Shown here: in pieces, positions 46,456-58,511 of the stretch
Layout of the letters: each line of letters starts with the position of its first letter
Position numbering within the stretch: the first letter of the stretch is position 1
Source: Cheiracanthium punctorium
Taxonomy: Eukaryota > Arthropoda > Arachnida > Araneae > Cheiracanthiidae
NCBI GenBank assembly: GCA_038373885.1
Contig: JAWZYV010012238.1
Location: forward strand, 62,001-126,000
Reading direction: 5' to 3'
DNA: 64,000 nt
Position numbers and translations under genes: made by a program
The notes under the pieces: model-generated
What the model saw: only the letters and a program-made list of their open reading frames with translations
What the model was told of the DNA's origin: nothing
The model's database searches: none

Positions 46456-47006
46456 CGTCGGGGACAAGAGACCTTTTCGGCGCTCCTCCCCCCTTAAGAA
46501 TTTTAAACGATTTCGGGTGTTAAATACTATTTCCAGAATTTTTATAAATACAAAAAGCATTGCATTTTAAAATGAATTGTTCCTAAATACCTATTCTTCA
46601 CAAGTAAAATCACAAGATACAAATCCATTTTTGGAAAATGGTTTTTAAAATTCATTTGTATTTGAAATAATTTGCGAGACGGAACAACCCTGTATATAAA
46701 TTACGCTTCAATTAAAATTTGTTTTTCGTAATCACTTACCACACAAATAAAATACCAATCAAAATTAAAAACATATATGGAAGTTATATAGATAAGAGTT
46801 TTATTTATTGATTATCTTTTACGGAAAATAACAGATTTACGATGTACACAACCACACTAATGCAATTATTTGCCTTCACACGCCCATAAAAATAACAATG
46901 TCCTTTCTCCTTGATGGCAATGGCCTTCATAGTCGCGTTTAATGGCGAATTACAGAAATAAAAATAAACTGGATTTATTTTGTTCTTTTTTAAAATTGAA
47001 ATACAC

Positions 47007-47014
47007 TATAAAAG
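47007..47014 (+). promoter_or_regulatory. TATA box of gene D
   Basis: TATAAAAG lies 73 bp before the ATG. A start site near the A at 47038 would lie 31 bp downstream. Confidence 0.75.
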
Positions 47015-47079
47015 GAGGATTTGTATCAAACTGGGGCATCTTTCTGTTCCGAAGTGAATTCGAAAGGCTATTTTTCATC

Positions 47080-50036
47080 ATGCAGTACTTGGTAAATGAT
47101 TTCCTTTCTCCTGTTTATTAAGACTATAAATTTGTATTTGATTTTAAGCTTTAGATTAAATATTTGTCCATTTTTAAAATGTAAGTGGTTAAATCAAGTA
47201 TAGATCTTTTGCTTTTATTTTAATGAATTCATACTGCTAGACAAATACACACTGATCTAATTCATATGAAAATTGGAAAAATTATTAAAAAGTTTACTTT
47301 CCCGATTCATGAATTCAGAAATTTCCTGTAAAAATTAAGTAACTTATAAGTGATAAATGCATCTGATTGGAACTTTTATAGATATTGCTCATTTTAAGAT
47401 AACACGAATATTCATTTACATTAAATATGTATAAATATTAATGTCATAAGTATAATTTCCAATTTTTTTCTCATGCTTGCTTTTTTCCTATAGTTTGATT
47501 GCTTCGGTACAACACATTTTCATTCTTTTAATTACGTAAAAAGTTTTTAATTTCTTGGCTTTAGTTTCATTTTGTATATTTGTTTATAAAAAAATGTAAT
47601 TTTCGATACTGGAATTTACAAATGATTCTAATTATTAAAATCTTAAATGTTACTTAGTAATTTTAGTATTTAACGTAATTTCCGGCTTATAATCCGCAGC
47701 GATAGATAATCCGCAGGTGCTTTTTTTCAAGTAGAAAAAAAATATTTCTTTAGATAATCCGCAGCGGTAGATTATCCGCGGATAGTATGGCGATGATTTG
47801 ACCGAAATTGGTAATTATTTTCTATGTATAGTAAAACCACAGTATTAATATTAGATTCGGCTTATTATAAAACATTTCCTACACTAAAAATCTATTGTTA
47901 TGAAATGAGAATTATCAAACATACTTTGACGGTCATTTTTCGATTTAAATTACAATTGATACGCAATTTTTAAGCTAGGCATTCTACCTGTAAGCCCTAA
48001 GAACTGTATTATGAAATTAATCAAAAATAAGAAAGCGAACATTTCTTTCGGAACAAACAAAACAAAATGTATGGTAGCATGCAGAATACTTATCGCAGAT
48101 TTTGTAACATCGTAATTATTTAGTCAAGTGACATTATTATAAGAAAAACAAAATTGAACTGAAACCTACATTTTTACTGGAATAATATATATACAAACAA
48201 TAAACCTTTTACTGGAATAATATATAGACAGCAAATATTGAATAAGTAATCAATACAGCCAATACTCAGCAAAATTTACGCTTAATATTTACAAGTAATT
48301 AAAAAAAAAAACCTAAAAATTAGAATCATCTGAATCTGGAAAACCCAAAAGCAAATCATCATTCAATTCCAAGGAGTTATCAGAATTTTATTTTGTTTTG
48401 ATAAATAAAGTTTTTTATTGTAAAATCTGAAGGCTTCAGGGAAAGTTTCAGTAGTTAGTACGCAGCGATGCATGATACGCACTGGATAAATTTTCATCTT
48501 TTTTAATTCTTTAGATAATCCGCGGATTATAAGCCGGAAATTACGGTATTTACTCAGTAATTTTAGCGTTGCTCTTCAGTAATAACCTAACTGAGTTATT
48601 AAGTACACCACGTTCCAATCTGAAAAATGTTCAAACAGTTTTTAGCACTATTTTAACTGAAAATTCCATCCCTTTTGTGTGCAGTGTAAAAGATTACAAG
48701 TAAATAATAAAACTCGTGACTTGTAAGAAAATTAGTAGCTAAAAAAACTGATTACTAGTTAAATATATATAAAAAAACCTGATGTTTAGCATGAGCACCA
48801 GCTGTCTCTAGTTAAGAAGTTGACAGTAGAACTTACCGACAATTGATTAGTGAGAAATGCTTTCGCAATGAATGCTACGGGTTAAAAAGAGTTCTGTTTC
48901 CTTGGAGAAAGTTATGATCTACTCAAACCAAAGGGATGATAATTAGGGCTAATAATCAACAATAATAATTACAGCAATACAAAATTTTGAAGATTCCTAA
49001 TCAGTACTTATTTACTATTTTTTTTTTTTTAGTCTATGATTATTATAATTTTTTACAATTCACTGTTTCGCGAAAATTACTTCAGAAAAATTCACTTGTG
49101 CAATTATACAAAGGGCATTCCATAAAAACTGAGAGTTATTTTTTTACGTAGTGGCAACACCGCGAAACTGAAAAATAGAAGTGCTGGCGATTTTTTCAAA
49201 CTGTTAACTGTACGTTTATACAAAATTCTAAACGAAGCAGACGGTTTTATTTTCCTAGTTCCATGCTTGTTTAAAGAACTGTTTTATTTGCCCTACAGAA
49301 GTGGAGATGAACTGGTAGGGAATTGGACATTACATCACGATAATGCTCACCCGCATATCGCTACTTCTGTTCAGCAATGTCTTAGTAAATTCAATATTAA
49401 ACTCATGCCACATCCCCCTTACAGTCCATATCTCGCACCATGCGATTTCTGGCTGTTTCCGACGTTGAAGGAGAAGCTCCGTGGCTGAAAGTTTAACACA
49501 GATTCTGAAGTCATTTCAGCAGTGGAGGGTTCTTTGAAGCAGCTTCCAGAAAAGGGCTTCTCTACTTGTTTTGAAAAGTGGTTTGAACGATAGGACCGTT
49601 GCATATGATCTGACAGAAGTTATTTTGAAAAAGAATGATGTATTTTTTACTGTAAATATATTTCTTGATTTTTTATGATTTTACTGTCAGTTTTTATCGA
49701 ATGCCCTTTGTATCTGCGGTGAAAACAATTGCAGCCAACTTTTACAATAAGCCTTGATAAAAATTAAGTCCAATATTTATATGTCTAAATAAGACAAAAG
49801 TTAAAAAGTAACTTTCTTGGCATGAATAACATATGTGTATATATCTGTAAGCGTATACTCATTCTTTGCCATTCCGTTTTCAGTTCGCCCTCCTCCTTGT
49901 CGTCGCCCTGGTGGTTTGCGCCACGTCACAGTTCTTGCCTTACTACAACACCTACTACAACGCTCCCGTGGCCTATCCTTATGCTTACGGCTACAGTGCT
50001 TACAACCCTGCCTTCTCCTACCTGTGGAAGAAATGA
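47080..50036 (+). CDS. Tyrosine-rich secreted protein, copy D (diverged)
   Basis: Exons 47080-47091 (MQYL, donor GTAAAT) and 49884-50036 (acceptor TTTTCAG) join in phase 0 to give 54 residues. The signal peptide FALLLVVALVVCATS is almost that of B and C. The mature part (about 35 residues from Q20) has 10 tyrosines: FLPYYNTYYNAPVAYPYAYG, then the shared YSAYNPA and a terminal SYLWKK. The glycine-rich middle of B and C is shortened and replaced by N/P-rich sequence. TATA box, four-codon first exon, intron phase and 3' UTR intron are all conserved, so it is a true but older paralogue. The first intron (2.8 kb) has grown by a TIR element (47673-48546) and a mariner remnant (49109-49710). Function is unknown; secretion is well supported. 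Confidence 0.88.
47673..48546. mobile_element. DNA transposon with TIRs in intron 1 of gene D
   Basis: The ends ACGTAATTTCCGGCTTATAA then TCCGC (left) and CCGTAATTTCCGGCTTATAA then TCCGC (right, reversed) are inverted repeats. They are flanked by TATTTA on both sides (47667-47672, 48547-48552), which also contains the TA expected of a Tc1/mariner or pogo-type element. GATAATCCGC-like motifs recur at 47705, 47752 and 48515 as subterminal repeats. No transposase frame was found. Confidence 0.8.
49109..49710 (+). mobile_element. Truncated mariner element in intron 1 of gene D
   Basis: TA lies on both sides (49107-49108, 49711-49712). The ends CAAAGGGCATTCCATAAAAA and, reversed, CAAAGGGCATTCGATAAAAA form inverted repeats of about 25 bp. 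It is 602 bp, about half a normal mariner, and keeps both ends and the 3' third of the transposase. Confidence 0.9.
49267..49593 (+). pseudogene. Mariner transposase C-terminal fragment
   Basis: It encodes GNWTLHHDNAHPHIATSVQQ and LMPHPPYSPYLAPCDFWLFP. The two Asp residues, of HDNA and of APCD, are separated by 34 residues, the mariner DD34D spacing. The N-terminal DNA-binding part and the first catalytic Asp are deleted. An in-frame TGA at 49486 interrupts the tail, after which KFNTDSEVISAVEGSLKQLP continues to a TAG at 49591. SPDLAP has become SPYLAP. Confidence 0.88.
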
Positions 50037-50051
50037 GATGTCGGCTCCGAG

Positions 50052-51689
50052 GTAATCCGATTTTATTGACACACTGGGGCAGGGGTTTCCAAACTTTTTA
50101 AACTGTGGTACCCTTGTCAGGCTAAAAATTTTCGCGGCACCCTTCTCAGGCTGAAAACTTCAGCGGCTGGTTACCTTTAAAGCAATTGGGTAGAATGAAA
50201 CAGTTTGGATACATTTTTCATTACTTCTTTTATGTAGTTTATAGGGCTATCTCTCAAGAAAATGCTCTCTTGGGAAATGGATATAGAATTTCGACACCCC
50301 TTTCCCATTTCAGGGAATTCTTCTTCCTTTAAAAGAGAAGCTACTGGCTACTGAACCCTCTCGAACTTGACTGAAATATTTTTATTTTCGCCCATTTGGT
50401 CACTGGCTTGGCTAACTTTTTTGTGGGATACCGGCTCAGAATAAATTATTTGATTACTTCACCAAAACACTTTTCTTGATTATTTTCACGGCACCCCTGG
50501 CATACGCTCGCGGCACACAGTTTGGGAACCTCTGCACTAGGGGAATCTAATATGGGCATTACATGCACTGCTTCCAAATAAGCGAAACTGGCGCGCCAAG
50601 GCTACCAGTTGCACAATTTGGCCACAGCAAAGGTTAGGGGCCAAATTTAGCCATCAGCTTTAAGAATAAAAAAATTAATTTTTAATGGGCAGAATTTCAT
50701 TAAATAATGATGAATCTAAGTAATAATATGGGTTAAACCACAATATGCAGTGTAAATAAATATTCCATGTCATATTAAATGAAAAAAGCCCTTCGCTAAT
50801 ACATATCCTGATAAAGAGACTACCTGAATTTCTTTTTTTTTTTCTTTTTTTTTAATAGTTTATTTATTTTTAGTCTCAGTTATTTTATCTACGGATTATC
50901 AGAAAATATTATCTGCAGTGTTACGTGTTACTATATTTTTGCTTGCATTTGATCTATGAAAATTAGTGAAACCGTGAAACCCCCTCTCACTATATATTTA
51001 AAAGAAATGCAATTTAAATCTGAATTTTAGGCACCAATAACTTCACTGTTTACCCGATAAAATATATTATTTTCTAAAAATTCTAAATGGACACCAGATG
51101 AAACAGCTGGTCGCTGTCATTTTTAGTTATTTGGGAACGCTTTTGATGCCAGCTGGAAACATAATATTCACAAGTTTTTTTTCAAATATCTTTTGATTTG
51201 TAATGTACTTCTGTATTTTCTTGTACAATGCAGTGCTTTACATTATGAAAGATAAACACAAAAGAAATCTGAGCAACCCTTGTACAAATGTTATGATTCC
51301 AACTGGCATCGCTAAGAATCTAAAAAAGGGATATGTTTCTGTTGGCGAAGCAGTTCAATAGATAAAAAATTTGGTTTTTACTCACCATTCCTGCTGAATT
51401 TGGAAAGTATACGTGTCAAGATGTATTCTCAATATAAAATAATCGAAAATTTATGTGCTAATAAAACATAAATATAGATTCTAAATACAAATACGTGCAA
51501 ACCCAAAAGTGAAAAAAAAAAAAAAAAAAAAAAAAGGCAAGCTCGAAGTTGCTTTTGAGAGAATTGTTATTAACAGTCGAAAATTGATTTACTTCTTTTT
51601 TTAATTTTACAACAAAGAGCAATAGTGACATTATTTTGTAATAACTTTTTTCTTCCTATAGACTCTAATTGGTATTCTTTCTTTTCCAG
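50052..51689 (+). other. 3' UTR intron of gene D
   Basis: The donor CCGAG|GTAATC lies 15 nt after the stop and the acceptor TCTTTTCCAG ends at 51689. The intron position is homologous to those of A-C, although the internal sequence is unrelated and carries a hAT MITE in place of the piggyBac-type one. Confidence 0.65.
50080..50534. mobile_element. hAT MITE in 3' UTR intron of gene D
   Basis: The ends are CAGGGGTTTCCAAACT and, reversed, CAGAGGTTCCCAAACT. The flanking duplication is CACTGGGG (50072-50079) and CACTAGGG (50535-50542), 7/8 matching. Internal GCGGCACCC motifs recur in both halves. No transposase. Confidence 0.82.
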
Positions 51690-52155
51690 GACACGCTAGA
51701 CAAATGAATGGAACATATGCGACTTAAGAATGAATTGCTGACGGAAATTTCTTAATTTACTTTTTTATGAACAACCAAAGGAAAATGGAGACTAAAATTT
51801 TCATTTCTGTAAAAGCACGAAAAAGAAAATTAAAAAATTGATTTTTTAGAAGATATCTCTGCCTTTTTCTTATTACAATGAAAACTTTTAAGTAGTTTTA
51901 CGATGCTTCTATGCACGAGACATTTCTTCGGATATTAAAATGGCCATTCGTAAAGAAACATTTATAACAAAAATTGGAAAATGCTTTGACTGCTATTATT
52001 AGTAAATAATACCAATAGATATTCCACCTTACAGAACATATGATATTGTAAATAGGTTTAATGCTGAATTTTTATTATAATGCTGAGTATATAAGTCGTA
52101 TAACTGATTTCCTAAAGTTACGAATTCAATAATAAAGTACTTATGCATTTACGTA
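51690..52155 (+). other. 3' UTR terminal exon of gene D
   Basis: Starts GACACGCTAGACAAATGAAT after CTTTTCCAG. The poly(A) signal AATAAA is at 52131-52136. The end is approximate, and an earlier cleavage site cannot be excluded. Confidence 0.55.
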
Positions 52156-52159
52156 ATCT

Positions 52160-53470
52160 TAAGTTTCAATTTCTATGCAACATAAGGACCTATATTACCT
52201 GAGATACTAAATAAGGAAGAAATGTCAGATTGATAGTAACATGACCAATGTAACATGTAATGACTCAATTGCTTCGTATATTCAAATTCAGAGGTAGACT
52301 ATTGTAAGATATAAGCTGATCACGAAAAGAAATTATTATAGATTATGGGGGTCGTATTTCACCCGATTAACTTGTTCATTTAAATCAACAGTTCAAAGCT
52401 CAAATTTATATATTAAAAAATATTGGGAAAAAGTGTGTTTTACCTTAACTTCTATTATTTAAAAAAGTACCATGAAGGCTTCCAGCTTAGAAAAGTTCAT
52501 CTTCAAAAAAAAAAAATTATTTATCATAAATTTTCTATATATTTTAGTTTTAGCTACATAAATCGCATTTCAAGTACTAATGATTTGTAAGGTGGTACTA
52601 AAAAACAAAATTTGACCTAAAATAATTTTTACTTTGAGTAAACCTCAGCCTTGTTCATAAAAAAATTATGGTCTAATTGAAACATTCATTTTAATTTATT
52701 GTGTATATAAAATTAAATGAAATAAAGTTCACAAGTATAAATAGTAAAATAGCATTTATATAAGTAGTACATACACATAAATTTCTCAAATTTCGCAGTT
52801 TCTCAGTGATCAATCAATGACAGTAGAATAAGGGAAAAATAATTCACTTCATTTGAAAAAAGAGTTAACCAGAAACTGTAAATAACTGGAATAATAAACC
52901 CGAGAGTCGATAAAAATGGCAAATAATAATTTAAAACAAATTGCATAAAGATCGCAATTTTGATGGTCCGGATTGGCCGATTTGAGAGAAACTGTCACTA
53001 GTGATTTTTTTAGCATGTACGCTATCAAATTCTACAACTAGTCGTTCTACTGCTAACAAACCGGCATTTATCCATTCTCTCCCGTGATTAACCCTAAGTT
53101 TTTTATATAAATAAAATCAAAATTAAGATTCAGCATTTTAATGGAATAGAATATTAAAAGCATTCAAATATCTGAAGCATACAATACTGGCTTAAATTTT
53201 TATAAATTAGGAAAAATTAGAAATGCTTCTACCAGTCACATTCTACCAGATTCTCGAAATATTGAATTTTTCACTGATTATGCTGATACTACTTAACTTA
53301 TTTAAAGATCAAGTCAGTTTGACAGAATTTAACAGCCATCATGATAATACTTAAATATCTTGAATAACTATCGCATAAAGTCAGATGATTTCCGCTAACT
53401 TTTATGTTGTCCCATGAACTACTTTTACAATATTTTTATCTGAAACATCGAAATTACTCATATACAATGT
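52160..53470. other. AT-rich intergenic stretch
   Basis: No coding frame, transposon end or repeat that I can support. Confidence 0.5.
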
Positions 53471-53473
53471 TAA

Positions 53474-54140
53474 CTACCCTTTCCATAAAAATATCAATTC
53501 TATAATTTCTTTTACTGGTATTAGGAAGAGATGATCTCTCTTGAAGAAGCAATAGAATAGCCATTCTTTTTTCTGGAAAACTCTGTGGTAAAACATGCAA
53601 GTAGATTGCGTGCTGTACCATCGAGTATATGGTGTTCTGTGTGGTGGCTTATCCTTCATCTGTCTGACGAAGACAAACGAGATCCATTGACCGTTGGCCC
53701 TGAGGAAGTCGAGGATGAGAAAGGGGAAAGAGTATATGTCCTCTCTAGAAAGTCCCAAACAGTCCAGGATGTGCTCAGCAGAAGCTTGCTGAGCCTGAAA
53801 TTTTGAGCAGACTGCAAAGATCTCTCCGCCATCAAAAACGAGAAACTTTTAATGTGACCGCTTGCCAATCTGGAAATTGCCGTTTGAGAGACTCTGTCAA
53901 AATTGAGAGTAAACGAAGAGCCAGGCTCTTTGCCCGCATACCAGTGATGGCTAGGAGGGATCTTCCACGCCTTCGAAAGTTCAGCGTAAACTATGGATTG
54001 ATGTTCTAAAGAGGTGAGGGTTGAAGAGGAAGAAATAGAGTGGCTGCAACCCTCTTTGGCCAAGCTATCTGCTCGCGTACACCAATGACTCGGAGGGCTG
54101 TGCCGGCGAAGAACACCACCACCAAGAGCCAAGACAGACC
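53474..54140 (-). pseudogene. LINE relic: RNase H domain end (I/Jockey-like)
   Basis: On the minus strand WCTRADSLAKEGCS marks the C-terminal part of a retrotransposon RNase H (the usual form is 'GNE.AD.LAKEG'). It is followed by SIVYAELSKAWKIPPSHHWY, a QTAISRLASGHIKSFSF stretch and, after a frameshift, MGLSREDIYSFPFLILDFLR. This tail after RNase H is common in LINE open frames of spiders and insects. The reverse transcriptase is absent, frames are broken, and no poly(A) tail is clear. The plus-strand open frames over this interval are shadows. Confidence 0.75.
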
Positions 54141-54495
54141 TCTACCTTTTTGGTGCTCAGATCCCTGGATCAACAGAGGCTGCATCTCACCTCCTCCTTA
54201 TAACTTCGTTGGCCCGGAATGTTGATGCTGCATCGTCCGTCGAGCATTCTAAAGTAAGACCTTACGGTCTCGAGGATATGGAATAGCCACCAATAAAAAC
54301 AAATATCAGATACCTCTCCTCCCCTTCAGACTTTGGCAGTGATCTCGTAAATAGTAACTGTGATAAAAATATGTAAATAAGAAACAAAAAGTATCAAACG
54401 AACAAAACGTGCATCAAACTGTAAATGCAAGCAAAAAAGACAGAATCTGAAAATGACACAGAAGTACGGGATCGTCCTCTCTTGCTGGTTCCCTA

Positions 54496-54595
54496 CCCAG
54501 CAAACACACACAGGTTCTCTGAACGTCTGTTAACGTTCAAAAGGCGTTTTCTGAACGTTAATAGACGTTCAGAGAACCTGTGTGTGTTTGCTGGA
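54496..54595. mobile_element. 100-bp foldback MITE
   Basis: TA lies on both sides (54494-54495, 54596-54597). Arms of about 42 bp contain CAGCAAACACACACAGGTTC and TCTGAACGTCTGTTAACGTT, mirrored by AACGTTAATAGACGTTCAGA and GAACCTGTGTGTGTTTGCTG, around a loop of about a dozen bases. It is nearly all stem. Confidence 0.88.
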
Positions 54596-55794
54596 TAATC
54601 CCCAATTTTAAGAGCACAGGAGGCCATCTTAAAACGTCGTAAAACAACAAGGTCGTGAGCCAGTTCTCCGTGAACCTATGAGCCTACTATCATGATTGTA
54701 TAGTGCATTTTTCACTTAATCACCGGTTTGTCTGAATTTTTTGAAAAGAAGGCATAACACTTTCGTATCCTCAATGGTACAGTTCACTCACAAGTTATGT
54801 TTTACCACCATGAGACAACGTGCTGAACCGCCTTCTCTGTTTTTGTATGAATTTTATCATGAAAGGTATAATATACTTTCAGTTAACTTTAATTTGCGTA
54901 GTGAATTACATATCGCAATAATCAGGGCGGTACCAACCAGTTAGTAGAAATTTAAAAAAGCACTCATTATATATTTAAATAGATTTAGTAGTATTAATTA
55001 AAAACATTTATTATAAAGTTATAACAGTAGCGAAATTCGCATCATTACTGTCAGCATATTACAATTCCTTCTCTCACCGATATTAAGCATCTGGTTCCGA
55101 AAATTCCAGTTATTTTTCGATTCTTATATTTACTAAGCACTGCTACCCTTTTGCACAAAAGCTCTAATAAAAAATAAGGACTTCTCTAAAGATTATAATC
55201 CGACTTTCTAACATGAACTGTTATATATGTAACTTTATGAATCTGCACACCTTCTGCTGATGTTTAAAATGAAATCACACTTCTTATTAATGGCACTCCA
55301 TTTGCTTGGAATTATACAGAAATTACTGCATATCAATCCTTTAACGAGCGGTGTCCTCGCCCTGAGGACACAAAACTCTGACGTTTTAACTGTTTCGTTT
55401 CACGAAGAATAAATTTGATTTCGATAAAATGGGTGTATGTCGAAGAAAAAAAAACTCTGTTTTTAGTCTTTGTGCACAAATTGAAATAAACTAATAGCGC
55501 CATGGTCTCCAACAAATTCCAGATGGTTCTTCATAAGCTGCTTTACACACTGCAATAACCGAAAAAGCTGTGGCTTTTGTGAAATTTTAAGAAAAAATTC
55601 TCAAACATGGATCTGAGCTGCATTTTTCGAAGAGTGACACGCTTTGCGAAAATTTCCGATTTTTAAGAATTTTTCCTAAAAGTTTTAAAACCGATACAGA
55701 TTTATCGTTTATTTCAGTATGTAGTACAGCCAGTGGCGGCTTGTGACCCGTTTCAGTGGTTGGGCCCGAAAAAAAAAATAGTGCCAAATATATA

Positions 55795-56278
55795 TGTAAT
55801 GTATAAAAAGGTAATTTGGGTTTTACTAGTTTGGGTATTGTTCAAACCAGTACTTTCACTGTAAGTTTTGCTTTCCTGTCATACTTGCCACGCGCGCTCT
55901 GGAGCTATGTTTTATTTATTTTGTTATTTGTCAGACATCAGGCCGTCGATTCTGAGTTCTTTAGAGTGTACACGTGTCCCCACGCCTTTGTAGCCCCGGA
56001 TGCGAGTCATGTTGGTAAATGTGTGTGGTTCGATTAGAGATAAGAGAGAGGCGGTGTTATGTCATACCAGCCCACGTGGTATGATGAGCGTAAATACACC
56101 CGCACCTCGAAAATCGAAAGACTTCTGCCACTGGAACTGCTTAATTAGTCCACGTTGATTTTTGTACCCGTCTCCCCTCCCCTCTTCTCATTCTATATTG
56201 TAACTTAAAAGATAATGTTCAATAAACCATATTATTTACATTAACTCTGTAACTTTACTGGAAATATCTGACGTCGCA
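55795..56278 (+). repeat. Left LTR
   Basis: Starts TGTAATG with TATAAAAA at 55802. AATAAA lies at 56221-56226, 52 bp before the end, and it ends GACGTCGCA. The two signals suggest a very short U3 and a long R region. Confidence 0.88.
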
Positions 56279-58511
56279 AATAGCCGACAGGATGATTGCC
56301 TGTGTGCCAATTAAAATTTTTAAATTGTAAAAAATTAACGCTCAATAGTCGGGAGACGGGGTACACTGCTTACCCGAAGATGCGGAGTACGCCGGAGATG
56401 CGGCGTTATGCCGGCTGCCTGCCGATCAGAGATACCCGACGGAAGTAGAACCAACTTGTCTCTTCGCCGACTGCAGATATCTGGACTTCCTCATTCCCTG
56501 CTTTGTGTAATGCTCTGTCGCCGTGGAAGATCAAACTACAATCGTCTGACCTCCCTTAAGTCCATCGAAAAAATTTGCACTCCTGAGTTTTCCATAGCGA
56601 CTAACGACGCTGATGCCGACACGTAAATTAAAGAAGTGCCTGCCCTCCGTTATCTGAGATGATCTTTCTGTAGAGTGTTTACCATCCAGAAATCTGCGCC
56701 TCGTTTTTCTTTTTTTTTTTTCCCGCACGTCCGCTGCTATTTTTAAAATCCGATGGAAATCGACTGAGTTTCACTGCCTTCATTGCAATCCAAGCCCCCC
56801 CCCCCCCCCCCGAGGAACGCCTGGCCTCATCACAGCTGCGATATAACTCACCTCTCTCTTGCAGTAATTAGGGGGAGAAAAGTGTTTTGCCGTTCGTCAC
56901 CATGCCGAATGTTTTGTTTATGTGTGGTGCGATACAGCTTATGTTGACCGAACCTCCTTCTCCTGTCTGCCTTAAATCTGTGAGAGAAGATATTTTTTTT
57001 TTTATCTTTGAAGGATGACGATTTCAATTTGTGGATATTGATTTCTTTCGTAAAAGTAAGCGATTTTTATTTTAGAGTTGAAGTGAACATTAGAGTATTA
57101 TATTTAAATGATTATCAGTTTTGTGTGTTATTTTAAAAGTGCTATTTTAATGTTGATAAAAAAAAAAAAAAAAAAAAAAGAAAGAAAAAAAAAAAGAAAA
57201 AAAGAAGTTTGTATTGATATATCTGCGCTTGTTTTAATTAATATAGTATTTTCATTAAGGTAAGTTTACAATTGAATTGTGTTATTAAATATTTTATTTT
57301 AATTGAAGTTTTACACTGGTCTTACTATTATTAAATTAATGCTTAAATTACTACTGCATTACCTATATTTTCTGAAGATTTGAAATTTGAATTTTTGTTA
57401 TTTGCATACTATGACGTAGTTTAGATTCATTTTATTATTTACCTGAAATGACTTAACCGATTGGGACTCTCAACTTGACACAAATTCTAATTTACTTGAG
57501 ATTATGTCATTTTATTCACTGAAAAGTCACTTGAAAATTTATGACAAATCCATGCAGCCGTGTACGATAACTTAAATGAAAACAAAAATACTTATTGTGT
57601 CATTGTAAATAAAAAAATTTCTTGCCTTATATTACGTTTGCTTAAATGTAGATATTTTATTTTGAATATTTACTGTGTAAAATTTTTGTGTGCCAAAATG
57701 ATCGTATATTATTTCCTTTATTGAATAATGATGCCAACCATTTTTTTTTCATGTAATATAATTTAAATTTGCCTAGACGGTTAACTAGTAATAAAACCTC
57801 TGAGGAGAGTATTCGCCCTCAGATTGTTAAGAAATACTAGTAATAACCAAATAAAAAAGTACAAGACATTGCTAGAAATAAAAAAATGTCAGGTCACATA
57901 AATGCAGTATCTCATGCAGGCTATCATTTATTGTATTACCTTGCCAAATTCTTCTAGCAAACGTTCCTGCTAATACTGCTGTTTCACAGCTATGGTTTTC
58001 GAAATTTTCTACGCACTGTACACATAATTTACTCCATTTTGCCAACTCCATTTTTCCAAGTTATTTTCATTCCATTCACTTTATGCCATGCAAGCCAAAG
58101 CCATAAGTATTTGCCAAAGAAAATAAATGTCAGCCATGTTTATCCATTTTGTTTAATTATATTTCTATATTGTTGTACAGTATTATTGAATCCCACCTAG
58201 GTTGTAAATATTTTACTTGTAATATTTTGAAAAAAAAATGTGCGCACTCATTGTTTTATTGTTTATTGTAAGATTTTCGTACTATTGCATCATTGTGTTT
58301 TGTCAAATTTTAGAAACTGCATCCTGCCCCTCAAGTGTTGTACAACATAACTCCAGAATTCTAGTCAGAAAATTTTAAGGTGTCTAAACTTGAAAATTAG
58401 ATTAGTTCGCAGTTTTAAGATTAGGTTGCAAGGACGTCCGACTCGCAAGTGTGAGACTGGCCACCTCAATGATATTGCTCGTCAGACTTCTTTTGCCGGG
58501 GGGGGGGGTAT

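Noticed and set aside
53585..54225. Plus-strand open frames opposite the LINE relic
   Set aside because: The minus strand carries the recognisable RNase H end; the plus frames are shadows.
56408..56626. Open frame inside the LTR retrotransposon
   Set aside because: No gag, protease or polymerase motif; too short and not supported by composition beyond a locally higher GC content.
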